Shown here in pieces: positions 35,166 through 48,292 of a stretch of 64,000 nucleotides of DNA. A program made the position numbers and the translations under genes. This DNA comes from Arbacia lixula (lineage: Eukaryota; Echinodermata; Echinoidea; Arbacioida; Arbaciidae), in the NCBI GenBank assembly GCA_963669155.1, contig OZ022596.1, positions 6,298,939-6,362,938 on the forward strand, in the 5' to 3' direction. Below the pieces are notes generated by a model. That model searched no databases. It was not told the origin of the DNA and saw only the letters and a program-made list of their open reading frames with translations. The first letter of the stretch is position 1. Every line of letters begins with the position of its first letter.

Positions 35166-35170
35166 TAAGA

Positions 35171-35720
35171 TAAAAATTCCATGTATTCAACCAAATGAAT
35201 GCACTTTAAACATGTAAAGTTGTATGGACTATATAGTAAACTGCATCACATGTATACTTGTAGAGGTTTGTTTGAAACTTAATAAATGCAATATTTAATA
35301 TCATATATTGTTTTGGGTATTTTCCTTGCCAGGATGATTGTAAATCTAATTATATGAATAGAATGACAACATGTCTATATGAGGGTATGCATTGTAAATA
35401 GTGTTGTATGTGTAAGCAGGTGGCTATGAGTCCTCAGTTTGCTTACTGTTGGGAGTATGTAGGTGGGCCTGTCTACCGTAACGGGTACATTTCTGTTACA
35501 TTTACTGTAACATTTGCATAAATCTCTTAAATTTCAGTATATTTTTGTATCTTAAATAAACCAGCCAATAAAAGTAAAATATCATAGAAATGTATTGATA
35601 TACACTTTACAAGGTTTGGTACGCTTCAGAAAATTTGCCCTGTACAAATTTGCCATGGAACGTACGTTGCTAACTGGACAGACGAGTTAGTTACATACTC
35701 GTCTGTCCCGTTACATGGGC
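35171..35720. other. No supported feature
   Basis: AT-rich spacer; nothing recognised. Confidence 0.5.
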
Positions 35721-35725
35721 GTCGC

Positions 35726-36040
35726 CAGGGGGGGGGGGGGGGGGGGGGGGTGGGGGGGGGGTGCGGAGGGTGCGAACGAACCCCCCTTCAGAACCATAAA
35801 AAAAAAGTCATGGGCTGAAAACCCGGGGGGACAACAATTGTTAGAAGAACGTCATACCCCCCCCCCCCCCCCCCCCTGAAAGCATTATCAGAGACTGGGC
35901 GGGATAAAAAAAAAAAAAAACCTCCCCCCCAAAACACCTCCAACCCCCCACTGAGAGCATTTTCACAGACTGGGCGGGATAAAAAAAAAAAAAAAAATGT
36001 GTTTTTGTGTTTTTTTTTCATAAAAAGCACCCCCCTAGAA
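35726..36040 (-). repeat. Poly-G/poly-C tandem repeat, inverse of the 22.7-kb family
   Basis: Begins GGCGTCGCCAGGGG, then poly-G, then poly-C. Two units of about 85-95 bp follow, with CTGAAAGCATTATCAGAGAC or CTGAGAGCATTTTCACAGAC followed by TGGGCGGGATAAAAAA. The reverse complement matches ATCCCGCCCAGTCTCTGAAA at 22,796. Confidence 0.8.
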
Positions 36041-36439
36041 AAAAGCTGATGACGGCCATGCGTTACCAACGTGCCATGGCAAATTTCACCAACATGGCTG
36101 CATTGTGTGATAGTTTGTAATCAACATTTATGATATTGGAATTTATCTTAGTCCTTTAGGGAATTCTGGATTTGCCTAGAAAGAGAAAGAAGAAAAACAT
36201 CAATGACAGTACTGTATCTCATAAAATATTGTTAATGAAGAAATGTCACAAGTGCAAGTTATGGTAATGATATATAGAATTTGAATATGATTATGCTTTA
36301 ATACTTGCCTTCACTTTTCATAATTCAGTCAAAATTATCTGTGATGAGAAGAGAGGGTGTAAGCCACATTAGGGTTGAAGGCAAGAAAGGAAGATTGAGA
36401 AAGAGAGATTGGGAGGTAGTGTCCACATGTTCAGCCGAG
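36041..36439. other. No supported feature
   Basis: Unassigned spacer; nothing recognised. Confidence 0.5.
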
Positions 36440-36599
36440 GTACTAGGCTGTGAGGTACATGGACACAACCCAGTCTGTTTAACAACTACGTCTGGTAACA
36501 CAGATTTCGCCCTTATGAAATCATAGCTCCTCTGGCTTATGTTACCAGACATAGTTATTAACAGACTCGGTTGTGTCCATGCACCTCACAGCCTAGTAC
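36440..36599. repeat. Hairpin repeat with about 60-bp arms
   Basis: GTACTAGGCTGTGAGGTACA through TCTGGTAACA pairs with TGTTACCAGAC through CCTCACAGCCTAGTAC around a loop of about 38 bp. The arm is homologous to 46,148-46,312 and to the single arm at 2,047-2,122. Confidence 0.85.
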
Positions 36600-36669
36600 C
36601 TAGGCTACCACATGTTATGTATTTGCTACTGTACTGAAAGTTTGTAACATCCCATGTCATTCACCCTCA

Positions 36670-36785
36670 CTGCTTACGTCTCTTTCTCTCTCTTTCTGTT
36701 TCTCTGTCTCCCTCTCTCTCTCTGTGTCTCTCTTTCTTTCTCTCTCTCTCTCTCTCTCTCTCCCTCTCTGATCTCTCACTTCCCT
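36670..36785 (+). repeat. (CT)n microsatellite
   Basis: CTCTCTGTCTC-type run. Confidence 0.9.
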
Positions 36786-37239
36786 ATCTCATCCATACAT
36801 GCAGACATGTCTGTTCCCACGGTCATTCTGTTTACCAACATCCCCATCTCCTAATCCACCCCAGGATAGGCCATTCCCCCCCCCCCCCCCCCCAGTCAAC
36901 ACTTCCTATATTTATCAACATGTTACTTAGTAAACACGTGTCAGTGTTGTGCACTGGTGCTGACTGTGTGAGCTCTGAATAAAATCACTTGCTATCTAGA
37001 CATCAACTGAAGCAGTCCTACGTGTCTCTCTGTATACCGTAGTATATACCAACATTATAGAACCAGTGTAAAATCATAATGGCACTATTTTTCATTTATT
37101 TATATATCTTTTTTTTTTTGGGGGGGGGGGGGGAGCTAGCAAGCTGCTCTCTGATTCGTTTGATTATTCTGCCTCTGTAGGGAAAGTCCCAGGTCAATAG
37201 ACAATAGTTTTTTAGTTATAGATCTTTGACACATTATGT
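36786..37239. other. No supported feature
   Basis: Poly-C near 36,879-36,893 and poly-G near 37,118-37,132; nothing else recognised. Confidence 0.5.
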
Positions 37240-38485
37240 GTTGCTATGTCCACAGTGGAATGGTTATGGATTCTCAGAAAGTCACCCTTTTACTTTTCAA
37301 AAATCTAACCAGTGCATTTGACAGCATAGACCATTCTCGCTTGCTAGAAACGTTAAAGACGCATTTCGGTATAAATGGTCTTGTCCGTATGTGGATAGAG
37401 TCATACAGTGTACCTTGCGAATAAATATCAAAAGATAAAAATAGATGGTGCCCTTAATTTGGCGGCCCACAATTAAGGATCACGATTAGGTCCCGTGTTA
37501 TTTACAATGTACACTAGCGATCTCGTTTCATATGTTCAAACATGCTTTCCTTATATGTCACTGCTATGATGATGACACACAGCTTTATGTATCTGTCAGT
37601 CTCACTGAGCATTCTCAAGAATAAGCCGTATTATTAGTAGAAACGTGTATTGACTATGTAAGTACGTGGATGGATGCTAGAGAATAGGCTTTTACTAAAT
37701 GATAGTAAAACTCGTGAAGTTGACGTCCAGTTCTTCTCTTCCGCATTGTCATTGTCGTTCATCTGAGATAGATAAATCTAAGTTAATTCTATACGTTTGG
37801 AGACAAATCAAAGCAACCTAGCTGGCATAGCTGCTCAACTTAGCTGTAACGCTTCGTCTGATAACGACTTGCGAATGATTTGCTGCATATATACCGCGAC
37901 GCGCGCGGGATGCTAAGTAGAGGCGCTTTAAGGAGACACTTATTGCTAAAATATACCGTCTAAGGGAGACGTATATGTATATCTTACTGTGCACCAGTAT
38001 AATAAGAAAATAGCTGCTCAGTGTTGTCTAGTCCATGTTGAACATGTCAAATAAGCATCCTTCGATACCATGTACAATTGATAGACATGAATTCGTCAAT
38101 ATGCCCTAGGTAATCACTTACTTGTCTGACAAAGTCTTGAAAATCCATAAAATAATGAAAAACGTTTAGATCCAATTTGTGAACCTAGGAATTATCCTCC
38201 TGCTGACACGTTCAACGAAGTAGATATTTCAAGCAATTTTAAATCTCTTTGTGAGTACGAGGTTGAAAAACTCATTGCCAACCTCAGCAAAAATTCATGA
38301 CCATTGGACCCAATACCCACAAAACTCCTCCTCTAATGTGTCGATGTACCCATTCTTATGTTCACATCATTGATCAATCTCTCTCTCTCTCTCTCTCTCT
38401 CTCGACCAGTCACTTTCCAATGCAATGGGAAAATGCTCTTATCACTCCGTTATTGAAATAAACCGATTCTTGATGCAGTCTTTAA
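37240..38485 (+). pseudogene. First, motif A-bearing unit of the retroelement satellite
   Basis: Starts with KVTLLLFKNLTSAFDSIDHS (RT motif A), ETLKTHFGINGLV and MWIESYS. It continues with GSRLGPVLFTMYTSDL (motif B region) and, after a frameshift, CYDDDTQLYVSVSLTEHSQE (motif C, YADD-like). It then switches to linker-derived sequence ending NALITPL at 38,460. The later units lack motif A, so this copy marks the edge and probable progenitor of the array. It is interrupted at TTAA 38,482-38,485 by a 13.5-kb insertion. Confidence 0.85.
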
Positions 38486-39234
38486 CCCTAATACTTCCGG
38501 GGGGGGGGGGGGGGCATTATGCCCCCCCCCCCCCCTGTCGAAGTTTTGTCGGTACTTCCTAACGCCTCAATATTTCGAAACGAAATTTCTTGACTTTTTT
38601 CTCTGATCCTTCCCGCACATTTTGATACCAAATTTATGGTGATCGGACCTACCGTGCGGGTGTCAGATTACGTTTACCGAACACATGTCACTGAAATTTC
38701 GCTATTTCTCTATGTGACAGTGTATAACCCTATGGATAAAATCAGGAGCTTTTCCAATTTATGTAAATACTTTTCTAAGTGTTATCATTGTTTCAAATAG
38801 TGTAAATAATTACCACACACACACACACATACACACACACCCACATTAACACACACCCACACCCACGCATACGCATCTGAATCTTGACGAAAAACAAAGA
38901 AATACATAAGAAAATTGAAAAACAATAAAATACATAAGAAATAATTACCACAACCTATCTTTTTCTTTCAAGAATTGATGAGGGAGTTATGAAAGACATT
39001 TGTACCCAAAATTACTATTCCTGAGGCTTTATTTAGTGAGAAATACCAAAATCTACGATTTCTCGCATAAATTAGCATAAATTAATTAGTTAAAAAAAAT
39101 AAAAGGACTTTCGTAAATTTAGCTATACAACTTTGTAGACTACATAATTCTTTACCCTTGTGCAAAATTTTGAAGCAATCGGGTGACCCATGGCCGAGAT
39201 CTCAGGGGGGGGGGGGCATAATGCCCCCCCCCCC

Positions 39235-39800
39235 CCCTTACAAAAATGTCCTGTGGTACTTTCTGTGGTACTACATAATACCACAGAAAATACCACAGGA
39301 TGAAAAGTTACCACACACATTTCTGTGGTACTACGGATGGGTAGCCTGTGGTACTCCTGTGGTACGGAAAATACCACAGAAAATACCACAGGATGAAAAG
39401 TTACCACACACATTTCTGTGGTACTAAGGATGGGTAGCCTGTGGTACTCCTGTGGTACGGAAAATACCACAGAAAATACCACAGAGAAACATTATACCAC
39501 AGCAATACCATGCACACAATAGTACAGTGTAATACCACAGAAAATAGAACAGTAATGAAAATTAATTCCTACACAATTGTATACCGAGATGTCGCCTGCA
39601 TGTACGTGTGGAAAATACCACAGGAAATATACAACAGAGAAACATGATACCACAGCAATATCACACCTATAGCAGTGCTGTCGTTTCTTATGGTGCAGTG
39701 CAATACCACAGAAAATACCATAGGGATGAAAATTATGCCAACACATATGTATGTGGTAATGCAGAGGCTCGCCTGTGGTATCCATGTGGTACAGAAAATA
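39235..39800 (-). repeat. TGTGGTA-type minisatellite terminus (copy A)
   Basis: Two near-perfect copies of an approximately 107-bp block (GGATGGGTAGCCTGTGGTAC to ACACACATTTCTGTGGTAC) at 39,240-39,470, then diverged copies with AATACCACAG words. Confidence 0.8.
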
Positions 39801-39890
39801 CCATTTCTATACTATTGCCCTATTGTGTCTAGGCCTTCTGCTAAAACACATAGTTCTTGAAACTTGCGTAATGTTGTACAATCATCTTTA

Positions 39891-40180
39891 AATAAAAGAA
39901 AAACAAATATGATAAATTCCTTTAGTCTGAATAAAAGACTACTGAGCTAATAAAAGAAAAACAAATATGAAAAATTCCTTTAGTCTGAATAAAAGACTAC
40001 TGAGCTAATAAAAGAAAAACAAATATGAAAAATTCCTTTAGTCTGAATAAAAGACTACTGAGCTAATAAAAGAAAAACAAATATGATAAATTCCTTTAGT
40101 CTGAATAAAAGACTACTGAGCTAATAAAAGAAAAACAAATATGAAAAATTCCTTTAGTCTGAATAAAAGACTACTGAGCT
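39891..40180 (+). repeat. 58-bp minisatellite, five units
   Basis: AATAAAAGAAAAACAAATAT begins units at 39,891, 39,949, 40,007, 40,065 and 40,123. Each contains TTCCTTTAGTCTGAATAAAA and ACTACTGAGCT. Copy B has a single unit (about 27,362-27,425, inverse), so the expansion is specific to copy A. Confidence 0.95.
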
Positions 40181-43100
40181 AACTGGCTGGAGAGCACTGA
40201 TCTCCCCACTAGTGTAGAGATCAGTGCTGGAGAGCAATGCAGCACACACAATATGTACACTACAGCTATGTGCGCGCACACACAGTCTGCACCGTACTGG
40301 CCCACTAGCTAGCTGCATCAGCATGTATCATTAGAGCGGGAAACCGGAAAATACGGTTGGCTTTGTTCGCTAGCTCGGCAAACAAACTTATGCTTGGGAT
40401 TCAAGACAGACCTTTTTACTTTGGACATCATGTCATACATCAAATCAATCCAAGGTAAGACCTAGATTTAATGGTATTTACTAGCATTTCTATTATAACT
40501 TTGAAGATATCATGTTTTTACAAAGATACCAACAGTCAGTGCAGTGACAGTGTGTAATCGCTGTGAATGTATCCCCGTATGTTAACATTGGTGTTGGATG
40601 GTGCTCGACAGCATTGCACTGCACTGTGAACTCTTCCTAACCCTCACTGTATAAGGGGAGCTCAGGCCTTACTTGTGAGTTTAAATTATACAAAAAGGGT
40701 GATATCATTGTGATGATGCAATCCACAGTTATTGAGAAGGATTCTAAATTCAGGCCAAGCCAGGGCAGCTAGCAGCACATTGTATCTGTAGTGTAGAGCG
40801 AAAAATCAGTCTTTGGATTGTAGGACGTTGGATCCGCTGAGATTGCATCTGCCTCGATCCTCTGAATGCCCTATGTCCAAAAATGTAATTTTGATTAAAG
40901 AATGACCTGAATGAGACAGTTATTCCTGCCTAATTAAGGCACTTTGGTGATTGGGGAAAAAAATTACAGTTTGCTGGTCAGACTCAATCAAAATATTTGA
41001 AGTGGAAGTGGTTGAATTGTATTTCCTTTGAGGCTATACCCTAAATGTTTCATGGACCTAGGTCCGAAAAAAGGTGATTGCCAAATAAACTTGTACATGT
41101 ATGCATTCTCAGAGCGCACATGCTGTTACGTATTGCTCATGTAGGCATGCACATTGTGACTAAGCCTGAGTCATATCGATTTTTTTCAGAAACGGGTGTT
41201 CAAAGGCTTTGCGCCGATCGAACATCAATGCATCGACGGCACATTGATAAATGGTGTACAACGGATAGCAGAGCATGAACGCTAGCGGTCGTGTATATTT
41301 TGCTTATTACATGAGGTCATCTAGCCACTGCCAAGATCCAATTTATGAATGAAAATATAGTAAGCATGCGCAGTGCAAGCCTTCCATTTCCCCACGTACA
41401 CAGTATTTCACCAAAACAAGTGTGCAATTCTCTATCATCTCTTACCAAAATCGACCTAGAATTTCACTTTCCTATATTTTATACGAATTATGAAAGGTAT
41501 TCTCAGAGAATCACCGATACCGCACATGTAAGCGAATTTCGATTACTTCTTGCTTTTCCGTCAAAATCTTACGAATTAGCGTTAATATGGCATCGTGATT
41601 GTTGGAATCTGTAGAGTCTATTGCAACGTGCACAAAGTCAATCGGCTTCCGGGTTTTGGACAACGTGACCGGATATTGTTATTGCTATCGATACTTCCGC
41701 ACGCAGTCCGAAGGAATTATTTTGTCTACACGATGCACCAATCAGCGGTCTCCGATTGCTTGTGCGGAGACGCTCTTTCATGCTATTCGCGTTGTACCCA
41801 GTCTTACGCACGATCGCCACTGTGCTGTTTCCATGTTTTCACAACACATGATGCTATCCGTTGTACACAGTCTATGGACAATTGTTTGTTGTTGCGTTGC
41901 ATAGTACGGTATATACATGTAGTAGTGAACGAATCGAAGACAAGTACGTAGAAGCTGCTTGATCATTAAGACCAGTTCGTTCTCTTGATGCGTTATCTGC
42001 AAAACTCACAAAAGAGAGTAGGAATTAAGTAAGCAAATTAAAATTGTGAAAATATGAAGATAAATTGTGTATAACAGGACTATCAAACAAAAGATTTTGT
42101 GTTTTCTAGTCAATTTGGTCATTTTGGCGATGCATCGAATTCATCAAAACGAAATCGGAGTTCGACGTCTTCGATCGAACACTGGTTTCATAATCAATTC
42201 GACTCAGGCCTAATTGCGACCAAACTGACATCTTTAATTTAGTGATTAGTCGGTGACTGAAGCAATCACTGAGCGGGTGAAAATTTTTCAGGAGAAAACA
42301 GACTTTCTAGTTGGCATATATGCCAAAATATATGTTAAAATTATGAACACGTAATTTTTTTGTCTTTTGACATTCATTGAATAACAAGACTTTTACACCC
42401 TAACATTTCGAAAGACGATATTTGTTGAAACTTTTTTTTTTACAAACATTGAGTAGCTTGACCAAAACTGTTGTGCTACCAGTGATTCTATCCCATGCAT
42501 ATGTACATCCTCTTACAATTGCGTTCTATGCATTTTTGCCAGTGCGTGGACTAGGAGACCATGGTGAGAATGGGCCACCACCTTTACAGCTAGTCTGATC
42601 GATGGCGATAGCATCTTGCCGTAATATTTTGGCAAATAGGCTCATCGTAATTGAGCCCAGAGGCAAGATGCCATTGGTCTAGACTAGATGAAAGACACGT
42701 TTGTAACTTGTTTCAAAAGACAAGGTATTCACCCTGTGTATATTGCATGATAATACGTTCTAAGTTGTGACTTGGGAAGTACTGAAGCGTAATTATAATT
42801 ATTTTTATTAAATCACAAATTTATTTCCTTTTTTCTCGTCAGATTTGTATGTGGAGCTAAAAGAAAAGGAGGGAGGATAGCCATCACCACGATGACAGAT
42901 GCATTCTATCTATAGATGTGAAGGAGACCTTATCGTCTGTCCATGTCCTGGGAGAAGGCAGGTTTGTTCAAATAATTTTCAATTCATGTTTCCATAGTCA
43001 ATGCATTGGTGCATTGGTTTGAGTTATGGCAAATTTTCAAATTGATTAAAACTACATGACGTTGAAAATCATCAGGCATGCATGGGCACATGACGTGATA

Positions 43101-43558
43101 CTAATTGATTTTAGTCGTGTTCACGGTCAATTCAAGTTTTGCCAATGACCGTATACATGCTTATTGTATTGCTAATTACAATCATTTACATCTAAAGATC
43201 ATTTTATAGATTTTATATAGATTTTATTTATACTTTATAGATCATGTTATAGATACATGCATATCAGTTTCAGTTTCAGTCATTATTGCGAGATTCAGTT
43301 GGAATATATTTTAGTGCTCAATATGTGTAATTGATTATAAGAATGTGGGTTTATATTTTTATTACATGTACTGTAAAAGGGTGAAATAGTGAAATAAAAC
43401 TGAATTAAAAAAATAAAGCATGACTACTGTACATTGCAGGAAGAATGGAATACATACATTTATAGAATCGCATTACATAACAAATCAATAGTAATTGCTC
43501 TTGAGTACATGATTACCAGGCATGTAATTCTTCATTTGTTTTCCCTTCCATCGAACAG

Positions 43559-43968
43559 CACTGTCTCCTCCACCACCGCCAATCACTCAACCATATCTTC
43601 ACAACCAGACACCTCCAGCTCTTCACCTACCCAGCAAGCCTCTTCACCCACCAAGCCAGCCTCGCCGACACGGACACCACCACGCTCCAACCTACGCCGA
43701 CGACCACACCGAGCCTCCCACCCCTGCCCACCAAGACAATCCTGTCTCTTCCGCCAGTCTTCACGCACAGAGGGATGCCATTGGTCATCCTCCTCCACCA
43801 CCGACACATGCAAACCAGAGACTCCTGCCCCCGCTCCTTCGCCTACGCAGGCCTCCCACGTCCGCATACCAACTGACCACCGATTCCCGCCAACCCACAC
43901 ACAGAGCGTCATCACCCGCCGAGACCAACAGCCCGCGGTTTCCTCCCACGTCCGCACGCACGCCATAA
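43559..43968 (+). CDS. Proline-rich exon-like stretch (doubtful)
   Basis: A GC-rich island in AT-rich sequence. It follows a plausible acceptor (TTTTCCCTTCCATCGAACAG) and one frame stays open 136 codons to TAA, reading SPPPPPITQPY, HLPSKPLHPPSQPRR and GHPPPPPTHAN. Another frame is Ser/Thr/Pro-rich and open for 189 codons from 43,434, so openness alone is not decisive. The composition suggests a disordered proline-rich tail exon captured in the transposon nest, or a C-rich repeat. No homologue is recognised. Confidence 0.28.
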
Positions 43969-45533
43969 GTACCGTCACTCAACTAGCAAACACTCACTCC
44001 TGAAGACGGACAGTCAATCTGAATGAAACATCAATCCCACCTCTACTCATCATTCTCGCCTTTCCAATTCACCTTTAATTTCTATCTTCTTTTCTCCTCT
44101 CAGTCCTTCCAGGAGTTTACATATGGTCATTTTCACAATCAAGGGTGTAACATTTGGTTTTTGGGGCCAAAATTTCAAAATGTGTTTCCATACATGTTTC
44201 TATAAAAATCAAAAGCAGAAATGTCTAAATCATTGATTTTTTTTGGTTTTGGAGCATAGGCTACTTTTAAAATTTGAAAAAAAATAGAGAAAAGATGACA
44301 AATGTTATAATTCTGACAAAAAACAACATTTTTATTTTACTGCATATTTTACAAAAGCTTTTGTCAAATGTATGTGAATTACCATTTTCTGATATGTCAT
44401 CCATATGTACTTAAATGCAAAAAGATCTTTTTCCTTCAATCTTATTTGGTATTTTGAAAATTTTGGTATCTTTTTGAAATATCAGACAAAAAATGGTTAA
44501 AACATTGCCTTTTTTCGATTTACTTATCTTCCAGGAGAAAATACAAAATAAGAATTGTTATACAAAACCTTTCAGTGGGGGCTAGTTTCCTGCGAAAGTT
44601 CAACAGCAATCGCATCTCAAATACAAAAGTTGAAAATTTCACAAGTGTGTGTTTCGGAGACTTCAGCTAACAAAATGGTTTGTTTCGGAGACTTCAATTT
44701 TGCTAACATTGTTTGAGATCATCTCTAGGGTATAATAGTCATTACAATATAACTTTTATGTTAACATCATATCAAATTGTAAACTTAGCACTACAAAACA
44801 GGTCAAACAAAGTAAACCAACTTATAATTTTCAAGTAACAGAGTGTTTTCGAGTATGCCTATCCACGCTCAAATTCAATAATGGCAACAATTACTTGTGT
44901 TGAATCGTTGGACAATAAAAGCAACAATAAACTGACATGGCTCAGCAAATTTCACACAGATGACATTCAATGAGACACAGAATGTTAGAATGGTAGAATA
45001 TGTGTCTTGGAAGCTTCAAGTTAGTGACAACCTTATGTTTCGGAGACTTTAAATTTGCTAACATGCTATCTAATTGTGAATAAGGTAGACTTAGTAAGGA
45101 GCATGCGTTTTTTGTCTTTAGTAATAACTTTAACTGTCATCAAATACTTTTTTGAAGCATTGCAATGGAGAGCAACTGAGTTTAACATTCTATTCATTAG
45201 CTTGAATACTAATCTGGCTGATTTAATCTTTTTTATTGGTATTAAACATTACATAAGAAGGGAGAATTAATATGTGTTGTTTATATGTTTATACTAAGTA
45301 TTAGAGTGATAAATACTAATAATTTCTAGAAATGTTTAACTTGCCATATTAGATTTTGTTTAATTTTCTGCATGCATTATGTTATAAGCAGTTCTGTTTC
45401 GGAGACTTCAAAGGTGCTAACACATTAAATTGTTAGTGAAATCTGAATTATTAGAAGCAAAATGGAACTTGAACTTTTGAAAACATATTGAATAGTTACT
45501 CAAATACATTTACATTATGCACACCAGGGGCCA

Positions 45534-47323
45534 TATTCATGAAAACCTACTACTTTAGTATCAAACTATATGTAGGCCTAAGTGAGCTACCAAAAGGACT
45601 AGTTACGAAATATCATGCATACTTTGGTGCAAATTAGACCTTAGTGAGTGGATAAGTTGCTAAGATATGGAGTATGCGCTGACAATCGGAATAATCACAA
45701 ATTAAAGTGTTGTTGAGAGAAACATGTGGTTCCTTTATTACCCCAAATTGAAAAAAAGTTTTGCAAGGGAAGTAGGATCATTTTTATTCATTATTCGTAG
45801 GTAGTCCTCGGTTGAATAGAGTTACATAATAGTGGGAAACAAATTATCTGAAAACAAAGAACCAGTTTGAAGCTCAAATACCAAGTAGCTCGATCACCAC
45901 AGTGAAGCTAACTAATTTGTTACTCATTGTTGAGAACATTGCTCCCTACTTTTATACTAGGACAATCTACTTACAAACTAGATGTTTTTGACAGTGATAT
46001 TGTAAAAGTAATGTAAGCAGAATCATGTCCATCACTGCAAGAACAATAGGAACAAGGCCACATGTAAACATTGTTCTGTAGCTAGTGCACAGCCAAGTTT
46101 TTTCTATACTTTTGAACATGGACCAAAATACTAGCTTATAGTTTCTTGGCTGTACATGGATACATGTATGTCTGAATCTGTTAACATATGTCTGGTAATA
46201 AAGACTAAGCCCTCTGCCCTGTCCTCTTGCAGAGAGCAGGCAGGGAAGGAGGCTGTGTCCTTATTTCCAGACTTAGATCTGTGTACACTGAGTTGTGTCC
46301 ATGCATTCCACAGACTTGAAACTAGGCCACCAACAGACAAACTATCCTCAGGAGGTTAATCTCTTTTTGGCAGACAAGTTTGGCAAATTCATTGAGGATA
46401 AGGATGATAACACTACATGTATCAAATTATCAACAACAAAAATTGGACATATTTTTATGTATAGGACCTAAACAAAATTATCTCTATGCGCTTTACCATA
46501 ATATTGAAAGTAAGATAATAACATTCTTATAACATAATGTACAGTATATGCAGATTATGATAGATAAATACAATACAAATTCAGAAGATATTTATCAACA
46601 AGTGAACTGAGAGAACACGGTCAAAATACTTCATCATAACAATTATCTATTTTATAAAAAAAAATGCATTGACATTAGAACATGGGTATATGTATTCAAT
46701 TTATAAAACTTATGAATTGTGAGCCAGTGAATATATGAATCTAGTAAACAAAGGAATTGTTTATTTAGTGTGTTTTAGATGTGTAGATTTTGAATGCCCT
46801 CCAGAGTGCGACCAAGATTGTGAAGTGTAGCTACGCTTAATACATCCTGGACCTGTAGTGGACTGGACTGTAGGATTATATTAAAAAGAGCTACCTGGGC
46901 AGCTAATTTGAGCCTATACGTTTTGCACACATTGAAAGATTACTAAATTTGTCCAATGGGTTCCTCTTTGTCCTCTCACCTGAAAAACATATTTTCTACA
47001 CACTGCACACATAAAGTTTCTCTAGTTCAGCAGTTCTTCTTACCATATTGGCACATCGACAGTCAGTGAGAGAATGACTGAGTTGCTTACCAGTGACTTA
47101 GAGTAGCCCTATATCAACTCTGAATTTATGAAAGAATCTAGAATGAAACTAGTGCTAGTAAGATTTCGTGAATACCAATTTTTCTAAGCTAATTGTAGCC
47201 GATAATTAAAACACTTTTAGAGCGCAGCTTCAGTCAGGTCCGCAACTAACTGTGAAAGTAAGCAAATTCAGGCCTTATAGTAGCTTACTAGGCTTAGTAA
47301 GGTTTCATGAATATGGTCCCTGG
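45534..47323. mobile_element. 1.8-kb element with CCAGGGGCCATATTCATGAA ends, nested
   Basis: CCAGGGGCCATATTCATGAA at the left and reverse complement CCAGGGACCATATTCATGAA at the right, continuing into AGTAGGTTTTC/CTTACTAAGC-type diverged arms. It sits in the motif-free centre of the 5.5-kb element. The target duplication is unclear. CAGGG ends suggest hAT, but this is unproven. Confidence 0.65.
46148..46312. repeat. Hairpin repeat with about 80-bp arms
   Basis: TGTCTGGTAATAAAGACTAA and CCCTCTGCCCTGTCC pair with GGCAGGGAAGGAGG and TTATTTCCAGACTT around a loop of about 4 nt. Same family as 36,440-36,599 and 2,047-2,122. Confidence 0.8.
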
Positions 47324-47948
47324 CTAAGATATTTCTCATATTTTCCCCAAAGTAGATAATAATTTCCATTATTTACGATGGATTGTGACACAAAAGCAAA
47401 AAAAACACAAAAACAAATGTATGTAACAGCTAGTAAATACTGTCACATTTGCAGGCCTTGGAAAAATTAATAGCCACTGTGGTATGCAATACACAAAAGT
47501 AATTTTCATTTCAGGACAATTTACCCTTCAAAATAAATGTTCATGTTCTCATATGGAAATTCAGTTCAAATTACAAAATATGCACCTGGTTGACAAAAAT
47601 TCAACCATTCTTGGGAGGAGTGATTATGCTTTCAATTTTGAGTATAGGGTGAGCAACGTTCACATAGGCACGATGTATTGCTATAGTGTATCGCCTGTCC
47701 TGGTTGCAAAATAGACACAACCCTGAGGCTCGTGTTTTACATTTTACGTCAAGGAAAAGTTATCTGCCAACTTACAGTAATTAGCTCTTCTTCGTCCTAC
47801 AAGTCCTACAACCTATAACTTTGCTGGATCCAGTGTTCATGTCTGTCTGTCAGAAATGCCTTTTGTGTCAATGAAGATGAACTAATTGATGTGCTACATG
47901 AGTCCAGATGACAAATAATTATATTTTGTAATGTCTTGAGTCAGGATA

Positions 47949-48292
47949 TCCTTGGCCACCTCATGGTCTTGCCTTGCTGTCAATGATATGAATGATGTGG
48001 TATGTTCCATTATCTCATCAGGGACAAGCAAGGAAAAATTTGTGGGTATGCTAATACAGTACACCTTACAGATTATGTTCCTGTTTGAATTTGTGTATGA
48101 TACACATGTATAAGCACATGTTACTACATGATGGTGTGATCTTATGGTCTGTTCCACTGTCCTTACAGTGGTGGTAAACATGCTTCTGTAAAAGGTACAG
48201 GTTATCCTTGGCCACCTCATGGTCTTGCGGTGCTGTCAATGTAATATGAATGATGTGGTATGTTCCATTATCTCATCAGGGACTAGCAAAGA
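47949..48292 (+). repeat. Direct repeat, about 95 bp, 250-bp spacing
   Basis: TCCTTGGCCACCTCATGGTC and ATTATCTCATCAGGGACNAG blocks occur twice (47,949-48,030 and 48,199-48,285) in the right subterminal zone of the 5.5-kb element. Confidence 0.75.

Larger units (their letters stand above)
32110..35170 (+). pseudogene. Decayed L2/CR1-type non-LTR retrotransposon
   Basis: In order: an endonuclease region (32,440-33,060), an EN-RT linker (33,178-33,773), a hairpin insertion with loss of adjacent RT, an RT segment (33,925-34,190), an unrelated or decayed stretch (34,200-34,880) and the RT C-terminus (34,890-35,060) with a 3' end. The body shares linker and RT blocks with the satellite array at 37.2-38.5 and 52-64 kb, so it is a member of the source family. 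Stops and frameshifts rule out activity. Confidence 0.88.
39235..43340 (+). mobile_element. Copy A of the large rearranged repeat element
   Basis: Inverse of 23,325-28,000 over most of its length. It differs by expansion of a 58-bp unit at 39,891, by lacking the second palindrome arm, and by lacking the 469-bp foldback at 26,017. Order is otherwise largely kept. No coding region was recognised. Confidence 0.75.

Noticed and set aside
39891-40180. Regular 58-bp repeats considered as a CRISPR array
   Set aside because: Pure tandem repeat with no variable spacers, in a eukaryotic genome, next to transposon sequence.
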